DNA of 64,000 nt from Bacteroidia bacterium (GTDB lineage Bacteria > Bacteroidota > Bacteroidia > Bacteroidales > Paludibacteraceae), in NCBI GenBank assembly GCA_009929375.1, contig SAAO01000013.1, positions 1-64,000 on the forward strand, read 5' to 3'. Positions 1-10,467 of the stretch are shown here, piece after piece. The position numbers and the translations under genes were made by a program. The notes under the pieces are model-generated. The model ran no database searches. It was not told where the DNA came from and was given only the letters and a program-made list of their open reading frames with translations. Each line of letters opens with the position of its first letter. Positions within the stretch are counted from its first letter, which is position 1.

Positions 1-108
1 TTGACAAGTACGGAAGCTGAAGCTAAATTTGCTTGGGGTCAGAAAAAGAAAAATACACAAACGAGACTAACTTTTGTCTCAAACCTTTTAGTTAAAACTA
101 TCCAATAA
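1..108 (+). CDS. 3' end of an ORF truncated by the window edge (protein ends ...AWGQKKKNTQTRLTFVSNLLVKTIQ*)
   Basis: Frame 1 open from base 1 to TAA at 106-108; no family recognised. Confidence 0.35.
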   Translation: MTSTEAEAKFAWGQKKKNTQTRLTFVSNLLVKTIQ

Positions 109-461
109 ATAGGGGGTCAAACCACTCCAAATGCAGTAATGTAAGAAATTAAGGTTTCAAAATTTGCTACGTTTTGTACACAGCCGGTTTCATAGGTACT
201 TGCCATACTTTTAATGATTTAAGATTAATGAATTGATAATTTTTCGCAACAAATATAATAACAATTCACAGATTAACAATATAATTTATAGTGTTTATTG
301 CAAAATTTTTACAAATCGGCTTGTAGTGTTTCTGTGGATAATTATTACGAAAAAATCAACACTTCACAGTGCATTGTTTTTTGTCTCAAAATGTAAAGAA
401 CTCCTATTGTCCGAAAAAAAACAATGGACTGTGACCGCTCTGCCCTATTGAAAAAAGCTAT

Positions 462-517
462 AAAAGCCACTGCAAGACTTTTTGAAAATGAACACGGACT
501 TGCTGTGGCTTTTTTTC
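462..517 (+). terminator. Rho-independent terminator-like hairpin
   Basis: AAAAGCCACTGCAAG ... CTTGCTGTGGCTTTT (one mismatch) followed by T-run. Confidence 0.6.
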
Positions 518-727
518 TTTTGGGGCGATTAGTATATAATTTAATTTTTCAAAGCATAATAATTGTTGAAATTTCGAGAGATTTAATTTAGATAACTATA
601 TATTTGCACTGTAAGTAGATAAAAAACTATTTTTTCAGACAACCATTTTGTAATAATACATACTTCTGTATCACATTCTGAATTAAACATTTTTTCGTTG
701 TTATACGTTGTTACGTTTAAACACTAA

Positions 728-1144
728 ATGAAAAAACTAATCTCCATATTATTTGCAACTTTGATACTGCTTTCGGGCATGCATCTTAGTATAGCTACGC
801 ATTGGTGTGGGGGTGAGATTTCGCAGGTTAAACTATCGTTTACCCATGAAAATGCCAATTGTGGTATGTGTGGCGAGGAAATACCAACAGCTTCAAACGG
901 CATTTCCAACGTTGAATGTTGTAAAGATGAGATGTTGGCGTATGAAGTGGATAGCAATTTTAGCCCATCTTCGTTTCAAACATCTCAAACTACAAATCAT
1001 ATTTTGCATGTCTTTGATATTCCTAAAACAATTGGGATTCAATACATACATACAAATTCTGTCTTTAACACAAATGTCCAGCCCCCCGGCAGCTATATTG
1101 CCAGTGCTGTAAATCTCCCTGACATTTGTGTGTTCCGTATTTAA
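728..1144 (+). CDS. HYC_CC_PP family protein (small secreted Cys-rich protein found beside metal efflux genes)
   Basis: Signal peptide, HWCGGE, CGMC and ECC motifs, PPGSY near the C-terminus; directly upstream of HMA and CusA genes. Confidence 0.7.
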   Translation: MKKLISILFATLILLSGMHLSIATHWCGGEISQVKLSFTHENANCGMCGEEIPTASNGISNVECCKDEMLAYEVDSNFSPSSFQTSQTTNHILHVFDIPKTIGIQYIHTNSVFNTNVQPPGSYIASAVNLPDICVFRI

Positions 1145-1354
1145 TTACCGCTAAATCCCCATAGGGGGATTCAAAGATTCATGTACTTTATTGATTTTAT
1201 AATCAATGAAGAGCTGTTTCATTTCTACAATCTAATTTTTCTAATTATTACAAAATATCCTCTGAAATTCCTACAGGGTTTGGGGCTATATTAATAACAA
1301 ATCAGATTTTTAAGTCCCAACGTGGATTTATTAGTCTAAAAAAACTATATCAAA

Positions 1355-1678
1355 ATGAAATCAATAAAATTTCTTATAGCCATTATGGCACTCACCATAT
1401 CAACAGTTGCTTTTGCAGCCAACAAAACAGAAAACATCAAAGTATCGGGTAATTGCGAAAGTTGTAAAACCCGTATTGAAAAAGCTGCAAAAATAAATGG
1501 TGTTGTGAAAGCAGAATGGAGCGAAAAAACAAAAGTATTGACTTTAGTTTACGATCCTGCAAAAGTAAAAAGTGACGATGTGCAAAAGAAGATTGCTGCT
1601 GTTGGTCATGATACTCCAAAATTCAAAGCCACAAGTACAGCTTATAATGCACTGCCCGGATGCTGCAAGTACAGATAA
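1355..1678 (+). CDS. Heavy-metal-associated (HMA) domain periplasmic protein
   Basis: Signal peptide; GNCESCKTRIEKAA metal-binding motif; C-terminal PGCCKYR. Confidence 0.85.
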   Translation: MKSIKFLIAIMALTISTVAFAANKTENIKVSGNCESCKTRIEKAAKINGVVKAEWSEKTKVLTLVYDPAKVKSDDVQKKIAAVGHDTPKFKATSTAYNALPGCCKYR

Positions 1679-1802
1679 TAATTTGATAGTATGCTAGTGT
1701 ACCTATCCAAGCGATGGGTGCATTAGCAAAAGTCATTCAATAAATGTGTTGCTTTAATTCTCAGCCACATTAATAGTATTCATCACTTAGCACATCAATA
1801 TT

Positions 1803-4800
1803 ATGTTCAATAAACTTGTTCATTATTTTCTTTATCACAGGCTGATAACGTTTATATTTCTGATTAGCGTGTTGGTATTGGGAATTTCGTTTGCCCCGTT
1901 TAACTGGAAAACGGGACTGATACCCCGGAATCCAATTCCGGTAGATGCTATACCCGACATTGGCGACAACCAACAAATTGTATCTACCGAGTGGATGGGG
2001 CGTTCACCCAAAGATATTCAGGATCAGATTAGTTATCCACTTACAACGGCACTTTTGGGTATACCGGGAGTAAAAACCATTCGGAGCACATCCATGTTTG
2101 GTATGTCGTTTATTTATATCATTTTCAAAGACAATGTGGAATTTTACTGGAGTCGTTCGCGCATCCTTGAAAAACTAAATTCATTGCCACAAGGTACTTT
2201 GCCCGAAGGTGTTCAACCGACATTAGGTCCCGATGCTACTGCATTGGGGCAAGTATTTTGGTACACGCTTGAGGGCCGCAACCCTGAAACAGGCAAGCCG
2301 AATGGTGGCTGGAATCCACAGGAATTACGTACTCTACAGGACTTTTATGTAAAATATAGTCTTTCGGCAGCCGAGGGTGTGTCGGAAGTTGCATCGGTTG
2401 GCGGATTCATTAAGGAATATCAGGTCGACGTACAACCTGAGGCTCTGAAAGCTTTTGGCGTTTCGGTAATGGATGTGATGAATGCTGTAAAAAAAAGCAA
2501 CCTTGATATCGGAGCTGAAACTATAGAACTTAATGATGCGGAATATATTATTCGTGGATTGGGATATGTAAAAAGTCTGGATGATTTGGAAAACTCTGTG
2601 GTAGCTGTCCGAAACAATGTTCCGGTTCGAATTAAAGATGTGGCACAAGCTACATATGGACCTGCAACGCGTAGAGGAGGTCTTGACAAAGACGGAAGTG
2701 AAGCTGTAGGTGCAGTAGTTGTGGCCCGCTACGGAGCCAACCCAATGGAAGTGATTGCTAATGTAAAAGATAAAATCAGGGAAATTGAAGCTGGTTTACC
2801 TCAAAAAACATTACCCGATGGCTCTGTATCGAAAGTGACTGTTGTTCCGTTTTACGACCGGACAGGACTCATAAAAGAAACAATAGGAACATTAGAATCG
2901 GCACTCACACACGAAATCATCATTAGTATCATTGTTATCATTGTGCTTGTGCTCAATCTGAAATCGTCGATAATTGTTGCGGGTTTATTGCCATTGGGCG
3001 TATTAATGACATTTATTTTGATGCGTTTCTTTGGTGTGGATGCCAATATTGTAGCTCTGTCGGGTATTGCTATTGCTATCGGGGTAATGGTAGATATTGG
3101 CATTGTGGATGTGGAGAATATCCTTCGGCATTTAGAGATGCCTGAGAATAAAGGTGCGCGGGGCAAACAACTAATGAAAGTAATTTATGATGCTACAACT
3201 GAAGTCCGTGCAGCAGTGGTTACTTCCATTGCAACTACAATAGTGAGTTTTTTACCCGTTTTTGCCATGGAGGCTGCTGAGGGTAAACTGTTTCACCCAC
3301 TTGCTTTTACTAAAACATTTGCACTTATTTCTGCCTTTGTGCTTGGTATTGTTGTGTTGCCTACATTGGTGCATATACTGTTCGACATACGGATTGATAC
3401 AAAAAGAATCAGACGCATTTTTAATGGTGGCTTAATCGTTGCAGGTATTGCGGTGGTCATTGTCTGGCAGGTGTGGCCTGCACTGGCCCTTGTAGCCGTA
3501 GGGGTAAATAACTTACTGGATTACAAATGGTCGGACAAGCGGAAAGAATATCCCAATTATATCAACATTGGTATAGCGGTGCTGGTTGCATTATATTATT
3601 TGACTATCGAATGGTTGCCACTGGGAGCTCACAATGGCACGTTGATTAATTTCTTATTCGTTGCCGGTATCATTTCAGTTATATTACTGGCGTTAATGAG
3701 CATGGTTCATTTTTACGAACCGATACTTCGTTGGGCACTCGTTCATAAATTCATATTTCTGTTACTCCCATTATTTACTTTGGTATTCGGAGTTTTGGCC
3801 TGGAAAACCTTTGGCAAAGAGTTTATGCCATCGTTGAACGAAGGTTCTTTTTTACTCATGCCAACCAGTATGCCTCATTCAAGCATTGAGAAAAACCTTG
3901 AATACATAAAAACGCTCGACAGGCGGTTGGCTGCTATCCCCGAAGTAGAAGTGGCAGTAGGAAAATGGGGACGTGTAAACTCTTCGTTAGACCCCGCCCC
4001 TGTTCAAATGTTCGAAAATACAATTAATTACAGGTCGGAGTATTTGCTCGACGAAAACGGGCACCGTATGCGATTCAAAACGAATAGCGATGGCGCATAT
4101 CTGTTGAAAAGCGGAAAAACCTATCAGCCTGATAAAGATGAATTCCGTGCAATTCCTGCTGATAGTTTGATACAAAGCGATAACGGAGAATATTTTCGCC
4201 AGTGGCGATCACATATTAAGAAACCAAATGATATATGGAGCGAAATAGTGAAAATAACAAATATTCCCGGACTTACTTCTGCACCTAAATTGCAACCTAT
4301 CGAAACACGGTTGGTAATGCTTTCAACGGGAATGCGCGCACCCATGGGCTTAAAAGTGTACGGTCCGGATTTGGAATCAATTGAAAAAGCAGGAATGCAA
4401 TTCGAAAAAGCGCTGAAAGATGTTCACTCAGTAAAGGCAAGCTCTGTATTTTACGACCGTGCTGTGGGAGCACCTTATCTGGAAATAAAACTGAACCGTG
4501 AAAATATGGCTCGTTATGGCATGACAGTGAGTGAGGTGCAGGAAGTATTGCAGGTAGCAATGGGCGGCATGTCGTTGAGTTCATCGGTGGAAGGTCGCGA
4601 ACGATTCCCGATTCGGGTGCGTTATGCCCGCGAATTACGCGATAATCCCGAGGATATTAAACGCATCCTGATACCAGCCATGAATGGAAGCCAGATACCA
4701 CTCAGCGAAGTTGCCGACATTGACTACACACGCGGTGCACAAATGATACGAAGCGAAAATACTTTTTTAGTGGGTTATGTGATTTTTGATAAAACAGAAG

Positions 4801-5531
4801 GTAAAGCCGAAGTAGATGTTGTAAATGAAGCAGCGGATGTATTGCAGAAAAAAATTGATACAGGTGAATTGAAATTACCAAAAGGTGTAACGTTTAAATT
4901 TGCAGGAAATTACGAAAATGAAGTTCGAGCTTCTGAACGCTTATCAATTGTAATTCCTATCAGTTTAATACTTATTTTACTGTTATTGTATTTTCAATTT
5001 AAAACCATCACAGCTTCGTTAATCCATTTTTCGGGAGTTTTTGTTGCTTTTGCTGGTGGATTTATCATGCTCTGGCTATATGGTCAGGACTGGTTTTTAA
5101 ACTTCTCGATAGCAAATGTAAATTTACGGGATCTTTTTCAGATGCACCCGATTAATTTAAGCGTTGCTGTTTGGGTAGGGTTTATCGCACTTTTCGGAAT
5201 TGCAACAGATGATGGGGTAATGATGGGAACTTATATTCATCAGGTTTTTGAGGACAGACAACCTTCAACAGTAACTGAAGTACGTGAAGCAGTAGTTGCT
5301 GCCGGAAAAAAACGCGTTCGACCTGCTATGATGACTACAGCAGTAGCGGTAATTGCATTATTACCTGTACTTACATCTACAGGTAAAGGAGCCGATATAA
5401 TGGTGCCAATGTCTATTCCAACCTTTGGTGGTATGATTATTCAGGTGATGACAATTTTTGTAGTGCCTCTGTTCCAGGCTATGTGGCGCGAACATTCAGT
5501 GAAAAATTTAAAAAGGGGAAATGAAGTATGA
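1803..5531 (+). CDS. cusA: CusA/CzcA family heavy-metal efflux RND transporter
   Basis: 1242 aa; RND motifs (IPDIGDNQQIV, IGVMVDIGIVDVENI, FGIATDDGVMMGTY); followed by TolC and adaptor genes. Confidence 0.93.
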   Translation: MFNKLVHYFLYHRLITFIFLISVLVLGISFAPFNWKTGLIPRNPIPVDAIPDIGDNQQIVSTEWMGRSPKDIQDQISYPLTTALLGIPGVKTIRSTSMFGMSFIYIIFKDNVEFYWSRSRILEKLNSLPQGTLPEGVQPTLGPDATALGQVFWYTLEGRNPETGKPNGGWNPQELRTLQDFYVKYSLSAAEGVSEVASVGGFIKEYQVDVQPEALKAFGVSVMDVMNAVKKSNLDIGAETIELNDAEYIIRGLGYVKSLDDLENSVVAVRNNVPVRIKDVAQATYGPATRRGGLDKDGSEAVGAVVVARYGANPMEVIANVKDKIREIEAGLPQKTLPDGSVSKVTVVPFYDRTGLIKETIGTLESALTHEIIISIIVIIVLVLNLKSSIIVAGLLPLGVLMTFILMRFFGVDANIVALSGIAIAIGVMVDIGIVDVENILRHLEMPENKGARGKQLMKVIYDATTEVRAAVVTSIATTIVSFLPVFAMEAAEGKLFHPLAFTKTFALISAFVLGIVVLPTLVHILFDIRIDTKRIRRIFNGGLIVAGIAVVIVWQVWPALALVAVGVNNLLDYKWSDKRKEYPNYINIGIAVLVALYYLTIEWLPLGAHNGTLINFLFVAGIISVILLALMSMVHFYEPILRWALVHKFIFLLLPLFTLVFGVLAWKTFGKEFMPSLNEGSFLLMPTSMPHSSIEKNLEYIKTLDRRLAAIPEVEVAVGKWGRVNSSLDPAPVQMFENTINYRSEYLLDENGHRMRFKTNSDGAYLLKSGKTYQPDKDEFRAIPADSLIQSDNGEYFRQWRSHIKKPNDIWSEIVKITNIPGLTSAPKLQPIETRLVMLSTGMRAPMGLKVYGPDLESIEKAGMQFEKALKDVHSVKASSVFYDRAVGAPYLEIKLNRENMARYGMTVSEVQEVLQVAMGGMSLSSSVEGRERFPIRVRYARELRDNPEDIKRILIPAMNGSQIPLSEVADIDYTRGAQMIRSENTFLVGYVIFDKTEGKAEVDVVNEAADVLQKKIDTGELKLPKGVTFKFAGNYENEVRASERLSIVIPISLILILLLLYFQFKTITASLIHFSGVFVAFAGGFIMLWLYGQDWFLNFSIANVNLRDLFQMHPINLSVAVWVGFIALFGIATDDGVMMGTYIHQVFEDRQPSTVTEVREAVVAAGKKRVRPAMMTTAVAVIALLPVLTSTGKGADIMVPMSIPTFGGMIIQVMTIFVVPLFQAMWREHSVKNLKRGNEV

Positions 5532-6925
5532 AAAATCTGATTGTATATATTGGCTTACTAGCATTTAGCTTGCAGGCTTTTTCGCAGGATTCTATTTCTA
5601 ATTATCTTGAACTTGCCGCAAAAAATAATCCTACTGTGATACAACGCTACAATCAATATCAGGCAGCACTTCAAAAAGTACCACAGGTTAGTTCATTACC
5701 CGACCCGCAATTGGAAATGGGGATTTTTTTAAGTCCGATGGAGTTGATGGAAGGAAATCAGGTGGCAGATATTAAATTGATGCAAATGTTACCGTGGTTT
5801 GGTGTTATCAAAAATGCAAAAGATGAAATGAGCCTGATGGCAAAAGCCAACTTTGCATCTTTTCGGGAAGCAAAATTGCAGGTTTACTACGATGTGCAGC
5901 GTGTTTGGTTCGATTTGTATAAAATCCGGCAGAACATCCGTATATCCCGTGAAAATGTTGAGTTGTTGAAAACCATCGAAAGGCTGACTTTAGTAAAGTA
6001 TAAATCAGGCGCTTTGAGTGGCAGTTCTTCTTCAGGCGGCAGCATGTCAGTGGGAACATCAAATACAAATGCTGGCGGATCCGCGGGTATGAGCGGTATG
6101 GGAGGCAATGCTGTAGCAGTTTCTCGCCCTGAAGTTACTACAAGTCCGGCTTCTATGGGCTCATCTTCGGCAGCAACAAGTTTGACTGACCTGTATCAGA
6201 TTCAAATTGAAATTGGTAATTTAGAGAATGATATTTCCACACTGATAAATAGAGAGGAAGTAATAGTTGCCCAATTCAACAGTCTGTTGAACAGTCAGCA
6301 AAAAACTGAGGTGTATGTGTCTGATTTATTAGATGCTTCACCGCTGGATATAGCTTTACTATCGGTTTCCGACTCACTTTTCATGCAAAATCCAATGTTG
6401 TCAATGTTGAAATATGAACAACAATCGCTCGAAGCCCGGGTAAAAATGCAAAAACAAATGGGGTTGCCTATGGTTGGGGTTGGCTTGAATTATTCAGTGA
6501 TCTCAAAAAATCCAATGTCGACATCACCAATGAACGGACAAGACATGATTATGCCTATGCTGACCGTGACCTTGCCCATTTATCGAAAAAAATACAATGC
6601 GCAGCAAGCTGAAACAAAATTCGCGAAATCAGCTGTAGAACAAAACTACAAAGCTACTGCTAATGCCTTGCAGGTAGAATATTACGAAGCTTTGCAGTTG
6701 TATAACGATGCCCGGAGACGTATGGAATTGTACGATGATCAGCGACTCTTAGCAAAAAAAATGCTCGACATTGCATTAAAAGCTTTCTCATCATCCAATT
6801 CGGGGCTAACGGATATTGTGCGTATTCAGAAACAACTACTTGATTATGAATTTAAACAAGTGGAAGCACTGGTTGATTTTAATACAGCCAAAGCAATGAT
6901 TAAAAAACTAACAATCAACAATTAA
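5528..6925 (+). CDS. TolC family outer-membrane efflux protein
   Basis: 465 aa with two outer-membrane-efflux-like halves (SLPDPQLEMGIF..., MLTVTLPIYRKKYNAQQ); ATGA start/stop overlap with the CusA gene. Confidence 0.9.
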   Translation: MKNLIVYIGLLAFSLQAFSQDSISNYLELAAKNNPTVIQRYNQYQAALQKVPQVSSLPDPQLEMGIFLSPMELMEGNQVADIKLMQMLPWFGVIKNAKDEMSLMAKANFASFREAKLQVYYDVQRVWFDLYKIRQNIRISRENVELLKTIERLTLVKYKSGALSGSSSSGGSMSVGTSNTNAGGSAGMSGMGGNAVAVSRPEVTTSPASMGSSSAATSLTDLYQIQIEIGNLENDISTLINREEVIVAQFNSLLNSQQKTEVYVSDLLDASPLDIALLSVSDSLFMQNPMLSMLKYEQQSLEARVKMQKQMGLPMVGVGLNYSVISKNPMSTSPMNGQDMIMPMLTVTLPIYRKKYNAQQAETKFAKSAVEQNYKATANALQVEYYEALQLYNDARRRMELYDDQRLLAKKMLDIALKAFSSSNSGLTDIVRIQKQLLDYEFKQVEALVDFNTAKAMIKKLTINN

Positions 6926-6985
6926 TAGTTTTTGTAACAGTTCAATATACGTTCAAAAAAACACATAAAAAACAGGTATAAATAT

Positions 6986-8227
6986 ATGAAAGCAATAATT
7001 TCAAACAAATATGTCCATTATGGACTTCTTATACTGGTCGGATTGGCTCTTGGCTGGTTCATATTTTACACACCAAAAGTGCATGATCATGAACACGACC
7101 ATTCGTCTGAAAACTCAACAAGTGAAATCTGGACTTGCTCCATGCATCCTCAGATAAAAATGGATAAACCGGGTAAATGTCCGATATGCGCTATGGACCT
7201 GATACTTCTCAATCAAAATAGTAGTGCACAAATGGATGCAGATGCCATTCATTTCAGTGCCGATGCAGCAGCGCTGGCCAATGTAGCCACATCAATAGTA
7301 AGTCGTCAGCAACCATCAAAGGAAGTTCGTTTGTATGGTAAAGTGCAGGCCGACGAACGGTTGTTACAAAATCAGGTAGCACATATTTCGGGTAGGATTG
7401 AAAAACTGGTTGTCAATTTTACGGGCGAAACCGTAAACAAGGGTCAGTTACTGGCACTAATTTATTCGCCCGATTTAATAACCGCTCAACAGGAACTGCT
7501 TGAAGCAGCTAAAGAAAAAGACGCACAACCAACAATTTACGAGGCAGCAAAAGAGAAACTTAAGCTTTGGAAGCTTACAGAAAATCAACTGTCGCAAATT
7601 GAAAAATCGGGCAAAGTAAAAACGATTTTCGAAATTTACTCAAACACATCGGGTATTGTAACCGCTAAAAGAGTAAATGTTGGCGATTATGTATCGCAGG
7701 GAAGTGTATTATTCGACATTGCTAATCTTTCAAAAGTATGGATACAATTTGATGCTTACGAAAGTGATTTGCCCTTCCTGAATGTTGGGAATCAATTGAG
7801 TTATTCCTTACAGGCTTTGCCCGGCAAGAACTTTAGTGCAAGCATTCGCTTTATCGACCCGGTCATTGATCCCGTAAACCGTGTAGCCAAAGTAAGAATA
7901 GAAGTGGACAACTCTAATGCGAAGCTAAAACCTGAGATGTTTGCAACTGGAATTGTAAATGCTCATCTCAACGAATACAAAGATAAACTGGTGATACCCC
8001 GGTCGGCTGTATTATGGACGGGTAAACGTTCCATTGTTTATGTAAAACAACCTGACAGCGAAGAGTTTAATTTTAAAATGCGGGAAATAGAAATTGGGCC
8101 TATGCTTGGCAATAGTTATGTTGTTATTTCGGGTCTCGAGGAAGGTGAGGAAATAGTTACCGATGGTACTTTTAGTGTAGATGCCGCTGCCCAACTCGAA
8201 GGTAAACCAAGTATGATGAATCAGTAA
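6986..8227 (+). CDS. cusB: Efflux RND transporter periplasmic adaptor subunit with N-terminal heavy-metal-binding domain (CusB-like)
   Basis: His-rich N-terminus, WTCSMHPQIKMDKPGKCPICAMDL motif, membrane-fusion-protein hairpin region. Confidence 0.92.
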   Translation: MKAIISNKYVHYGLLILVGLALGWFIFYTPKVHDHEHDHSSENSTSEIWTCSMHPQIKMDKPGKCPICAMDLILLNQNSSAQMDADAIHFSADAAALANVATSIVSRQQPSKEVRLYGKVQADERLLQNQVAHISGRIEKLVVNFTGETVNKGQLLALIYSPDLITAQQELLEAAKEKDAQPTIYEAAKEKLKLWKLTENQLSQIEKSGKVKTIFEIYSNTSGIVTAKRVNVGDYVSQGSVLFDIANLSKVWIQFDAYESDLPFLNVGNQLSYSLQALPGKNFSASIRFIDPVIDPVNRVAKVRIEVDNSNAKLKPEMFATGIVNAHLNEYKDKLVIPRSAVLWTGKRSIVYVKQPDSEEFNFKMREIEIGPMLGNSYVVISGLEEGEEIVTDGTFSVDAAAQLEGKPSMMNQ

Positions 8228-8258
8228 ACATTGTTCAAATAAGTGATTTTTGTTGTAA

Positions 8259-8320
8259 TGACAGGGTTAGTTTTTATCTTTCAATTAAACGTAAGACTAT
8301 GAACTTTCCCTGTCTTTTTC
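8259..8320 (+). terminator. Possible terminator after the efflux operon (GACAGGG...CCCTGTCTTTTTC, long loop)
   Basis: 7-bp perfect stem, T-run on the 3' side; loop about 42 nt. Confidence 0.35.
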
Positions 8321-8330
8321 TTTTTTCTGG

Positions 8331-8828
8331 TTACAGGTGCAACAGGTAACGTCGGATTTGAGGTGATTCGTTTTTTGACAACGAATAATTCAATTCACCA
8401 TCACTCAAACGATACATTAGTGTACTTTTTATAGTATGATTCCGGTAAAGTACCAAACAAACTTTATTGGCAAAGTATGTACCACCTATTAATAGATTTA
8501 CCCTGTCTGAACTGCGGATTTTCCACACTGGATCCTCAGACAAATATCCTTCAAAATACCGTTCTAATGTGCGAACGCTATATCCACTCGACAAACTAAT
8601 TTGTTCATACGTTTGCTTACCTACTATCCAATCACGAAACCAGACAAAACGATTCTGTTTACTAATCCATGGATTGGTTCGGGTGAATAGCAGGCCACAA
8701 TTCTTACACTTGAAACGTTGTTTGTAGTCTCGTTGCCCCCAACGAATTACATCCAAACTTTGGCAACCCCAACACCTTGTTTTTCTTTTTTTTGACATAT
8801 TAAAAAAGTTTATTGAAACGAATTTCAA
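8331..8828 (-). pseudogene. Truncated transposase remnant, IS256-like variant with N-terminal zinc-binding motif
   Basis: CWGCQSLDVIRWG...FKCKNCGLLF zinc-ribbon-like start, then helix-turn-helix and LLIGGTYFANKVCLVLYR; stops after about 160 aa, far shorter than a full transposase. Confidence 0.6.
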
Positions 8829-9186
8829 TAAACTTCTTATATCTCACAACTAATCAGCAAATTACATTAGGGTTCACCAACCATTTTTGTCTATTATACC
8901 TATTTTAATAAGTTTAGATTTCTTATCAGTAGAGGTCATAACGTAGAATAAATTGTGATAAAATATCTTCTAAGTTACTGATTTATAATGATATGTAAAA
9001 ATGTTTTAGAGATTATTTTGCTGATAATCAGCATGTTCTTTTATTGGGTTCAACCCTTAATTCGCATTAAATATACAGGCTTACTTTTAATCCTGATAGA
9101 GTTACTTGTTAAATATCTACACCTACTTTAAAATTCTACACTTATACTCAGGCAAAAACAACACCTACTTTCGAAAAATCATCATT

Positions 9187-10362
9187 TCACTGAGTTATTT
9201 TCTTTGTGCTAATGATATAATACTTCTCGTCAAGCATTTTGCATGCAAAAATATAGTCGTCGCCACCATCTTTAATGCCGGTCTTTTTGCGAAGTATTTC
9301 TACACTGTCGGGGTAATTACGAACAGCGATATTGGCTTTTGGAGTTTCGGCTTTAATATTTTTCAGTTCCTGTTTCGAATGTCCTGATACTTTTACGATT
9401 TCAAAAACCCTACCCGGGAAATCCGTTATAATTTCATCCGAAGTATATAAATGCGTGTGTGGATGTAGTTTTTGGAGGTTGAAATATGCTGCCACAAGCC
9501 TGAAAGCCCCCGCTTTCATTATCGAGCTATTGGGTTCGTACAGATATTTTCCGGTGTGTGAGGCAAATAGAGGCATTGATGCGCTTTCGTCTTCGTTGCC
9601 GAAACTGAATGTTTGCCGGCTATCCTTTGCAAAATTCTGAGTAATGATTTGTGTGTTCCCCTCAAAGCCTCGTTCCATAATGGCCAGCAACTCTTTACAC
9701 TCATTATCCACCGATAGTATATGAATTTCGCTGATGTGTGTAAGATCCTTCTGAAGTTGCGAAATATCGAGCATGGGCGACAGTTTGATCATTACTTTTG
9801 GCGCTTTAGTCAGCAATGTATTTTTCAGTGCCGATACATCCGGCTCACAATCGGCTAATCGGAAAACCTTTTGCCCGCCATGTCCGCGCCTTGCCGGATC
9901 GAGAAAAATCATGTCCACTCCGGGCATATCCTGCACGAAATCCACCGCATCGCCATTGAAAACAGTAATATGCGACAAACCCAGAATCCCGAAATTATGT
10001 GTGGCAATATCGCAAAGTTCGGTTTGTCGTTCCACATAAAATGCTTTTTCAAACTTTGCAGCTATAAATGCCATGTCGATTCCAAAACCACCCGTGAGGT
10101 CGGCAAAGCAATGTCCGCTGCAAAGTTCTGCTTTGTAACGGGCCGTAATTTCGGACGACGATTGTTCTAATGACAATTGCGCAGGATAATGTAAAAGCGG
10201 ATTTTGATAAAAAGAAGGAATTTTATTCTTTACTTTTTGCCTCCCCGCAATTTGCCGCAAAGCAAAAGCCATATCCACTTCAGGATATCGCGCTGCCTGA
10301 AGTGCCAGTTTTTGCACATCATCGTCGCTGTGATCGGCTATAAATTGCTGAGTAGGGGACAT
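9187..10362 (-). CDS. Class I SAM-dependent methyltransferase with THUMP-like domain
   Basis: FADLTGGFGIDMAFIA SAM motif, DMIFLDPARR motif IV. Confidence 0.8.
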   Translation of the reverse strand: MSPTQQFIADHSDDDVQKLALQAARYPEVDMAFALRQIAGRQKVKNKIPSFYQNPLLHYPAQLSLEQSSSEITARYKAELCSGHCFADLTGGFGIDMAFIAAKFEKAFYVERQTELCDIATHNFGILGLSHITVFNGDAVDFVQDMPGVDMIFLDPARRGHGGQKVFRLADCEPDVSALKNTLLTKAPKVMIKLSPMLDISQLQKDLTHISEIHILSVDNECKELLAIMERGFEGNTQIITQNFAKDSRQTFSFGNEDESASMPLFASHTGKYLYEPNSSIMKAGAFRLVAAYFNLQKLHPHTHLYTSDEIITDFPGRVFEIVKVSGHSKQELKNIKAETPKANIAVRNYPDSVEILRKKTGIKDGGDDYIFACKMLDEKYYIISTKKITQ

Positions 10363-10432
10363 AGAACAGAATTTTTTGTTTATTAGGAAAAGAAGTTACT
10401 TATGTGATATGAGAATCTGCTTTGCGTCCTCA

Positions 10433-10460
10433 AAATCTTCAAATCTTCAAATCTTCAAAT
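10433..10460. repeat. Tandem 8-mer AAATCTTC x3.5
   Basis: Read directly: aaatcttc aaatcttc aaatcttc aaat. Confidence 0.95.
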
Positions 10461-10467
10461 AAAAGAA

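Noticed and set aside
233-451. 72-aa ORF before the terminator at 462
   Set aside because: AT-rich, no recognisable domain or ribosome-binding context; not supported as a gene.
1150-1175. aatccccatagggggatt hairpin after the first gene as another copy of the C/G element family
   Set aside because: Lacks the second C arm and shared flanks; probably a simple hairpin.
3390-3720. Extra segment in CusA (NGGLIVAGIAVV...) as a separate inserted gene or fusion
   Set aside because: ORF is continuous and the 1.2-kb longer CusA form is, from memory, common in Bacteroidota; treated as lineage norm.
9106-9387. 93-aa ORF overlapping the 3' end of the methyltransferase
   Set aside because: Mostly antisense to a confident CDS and no family signal.
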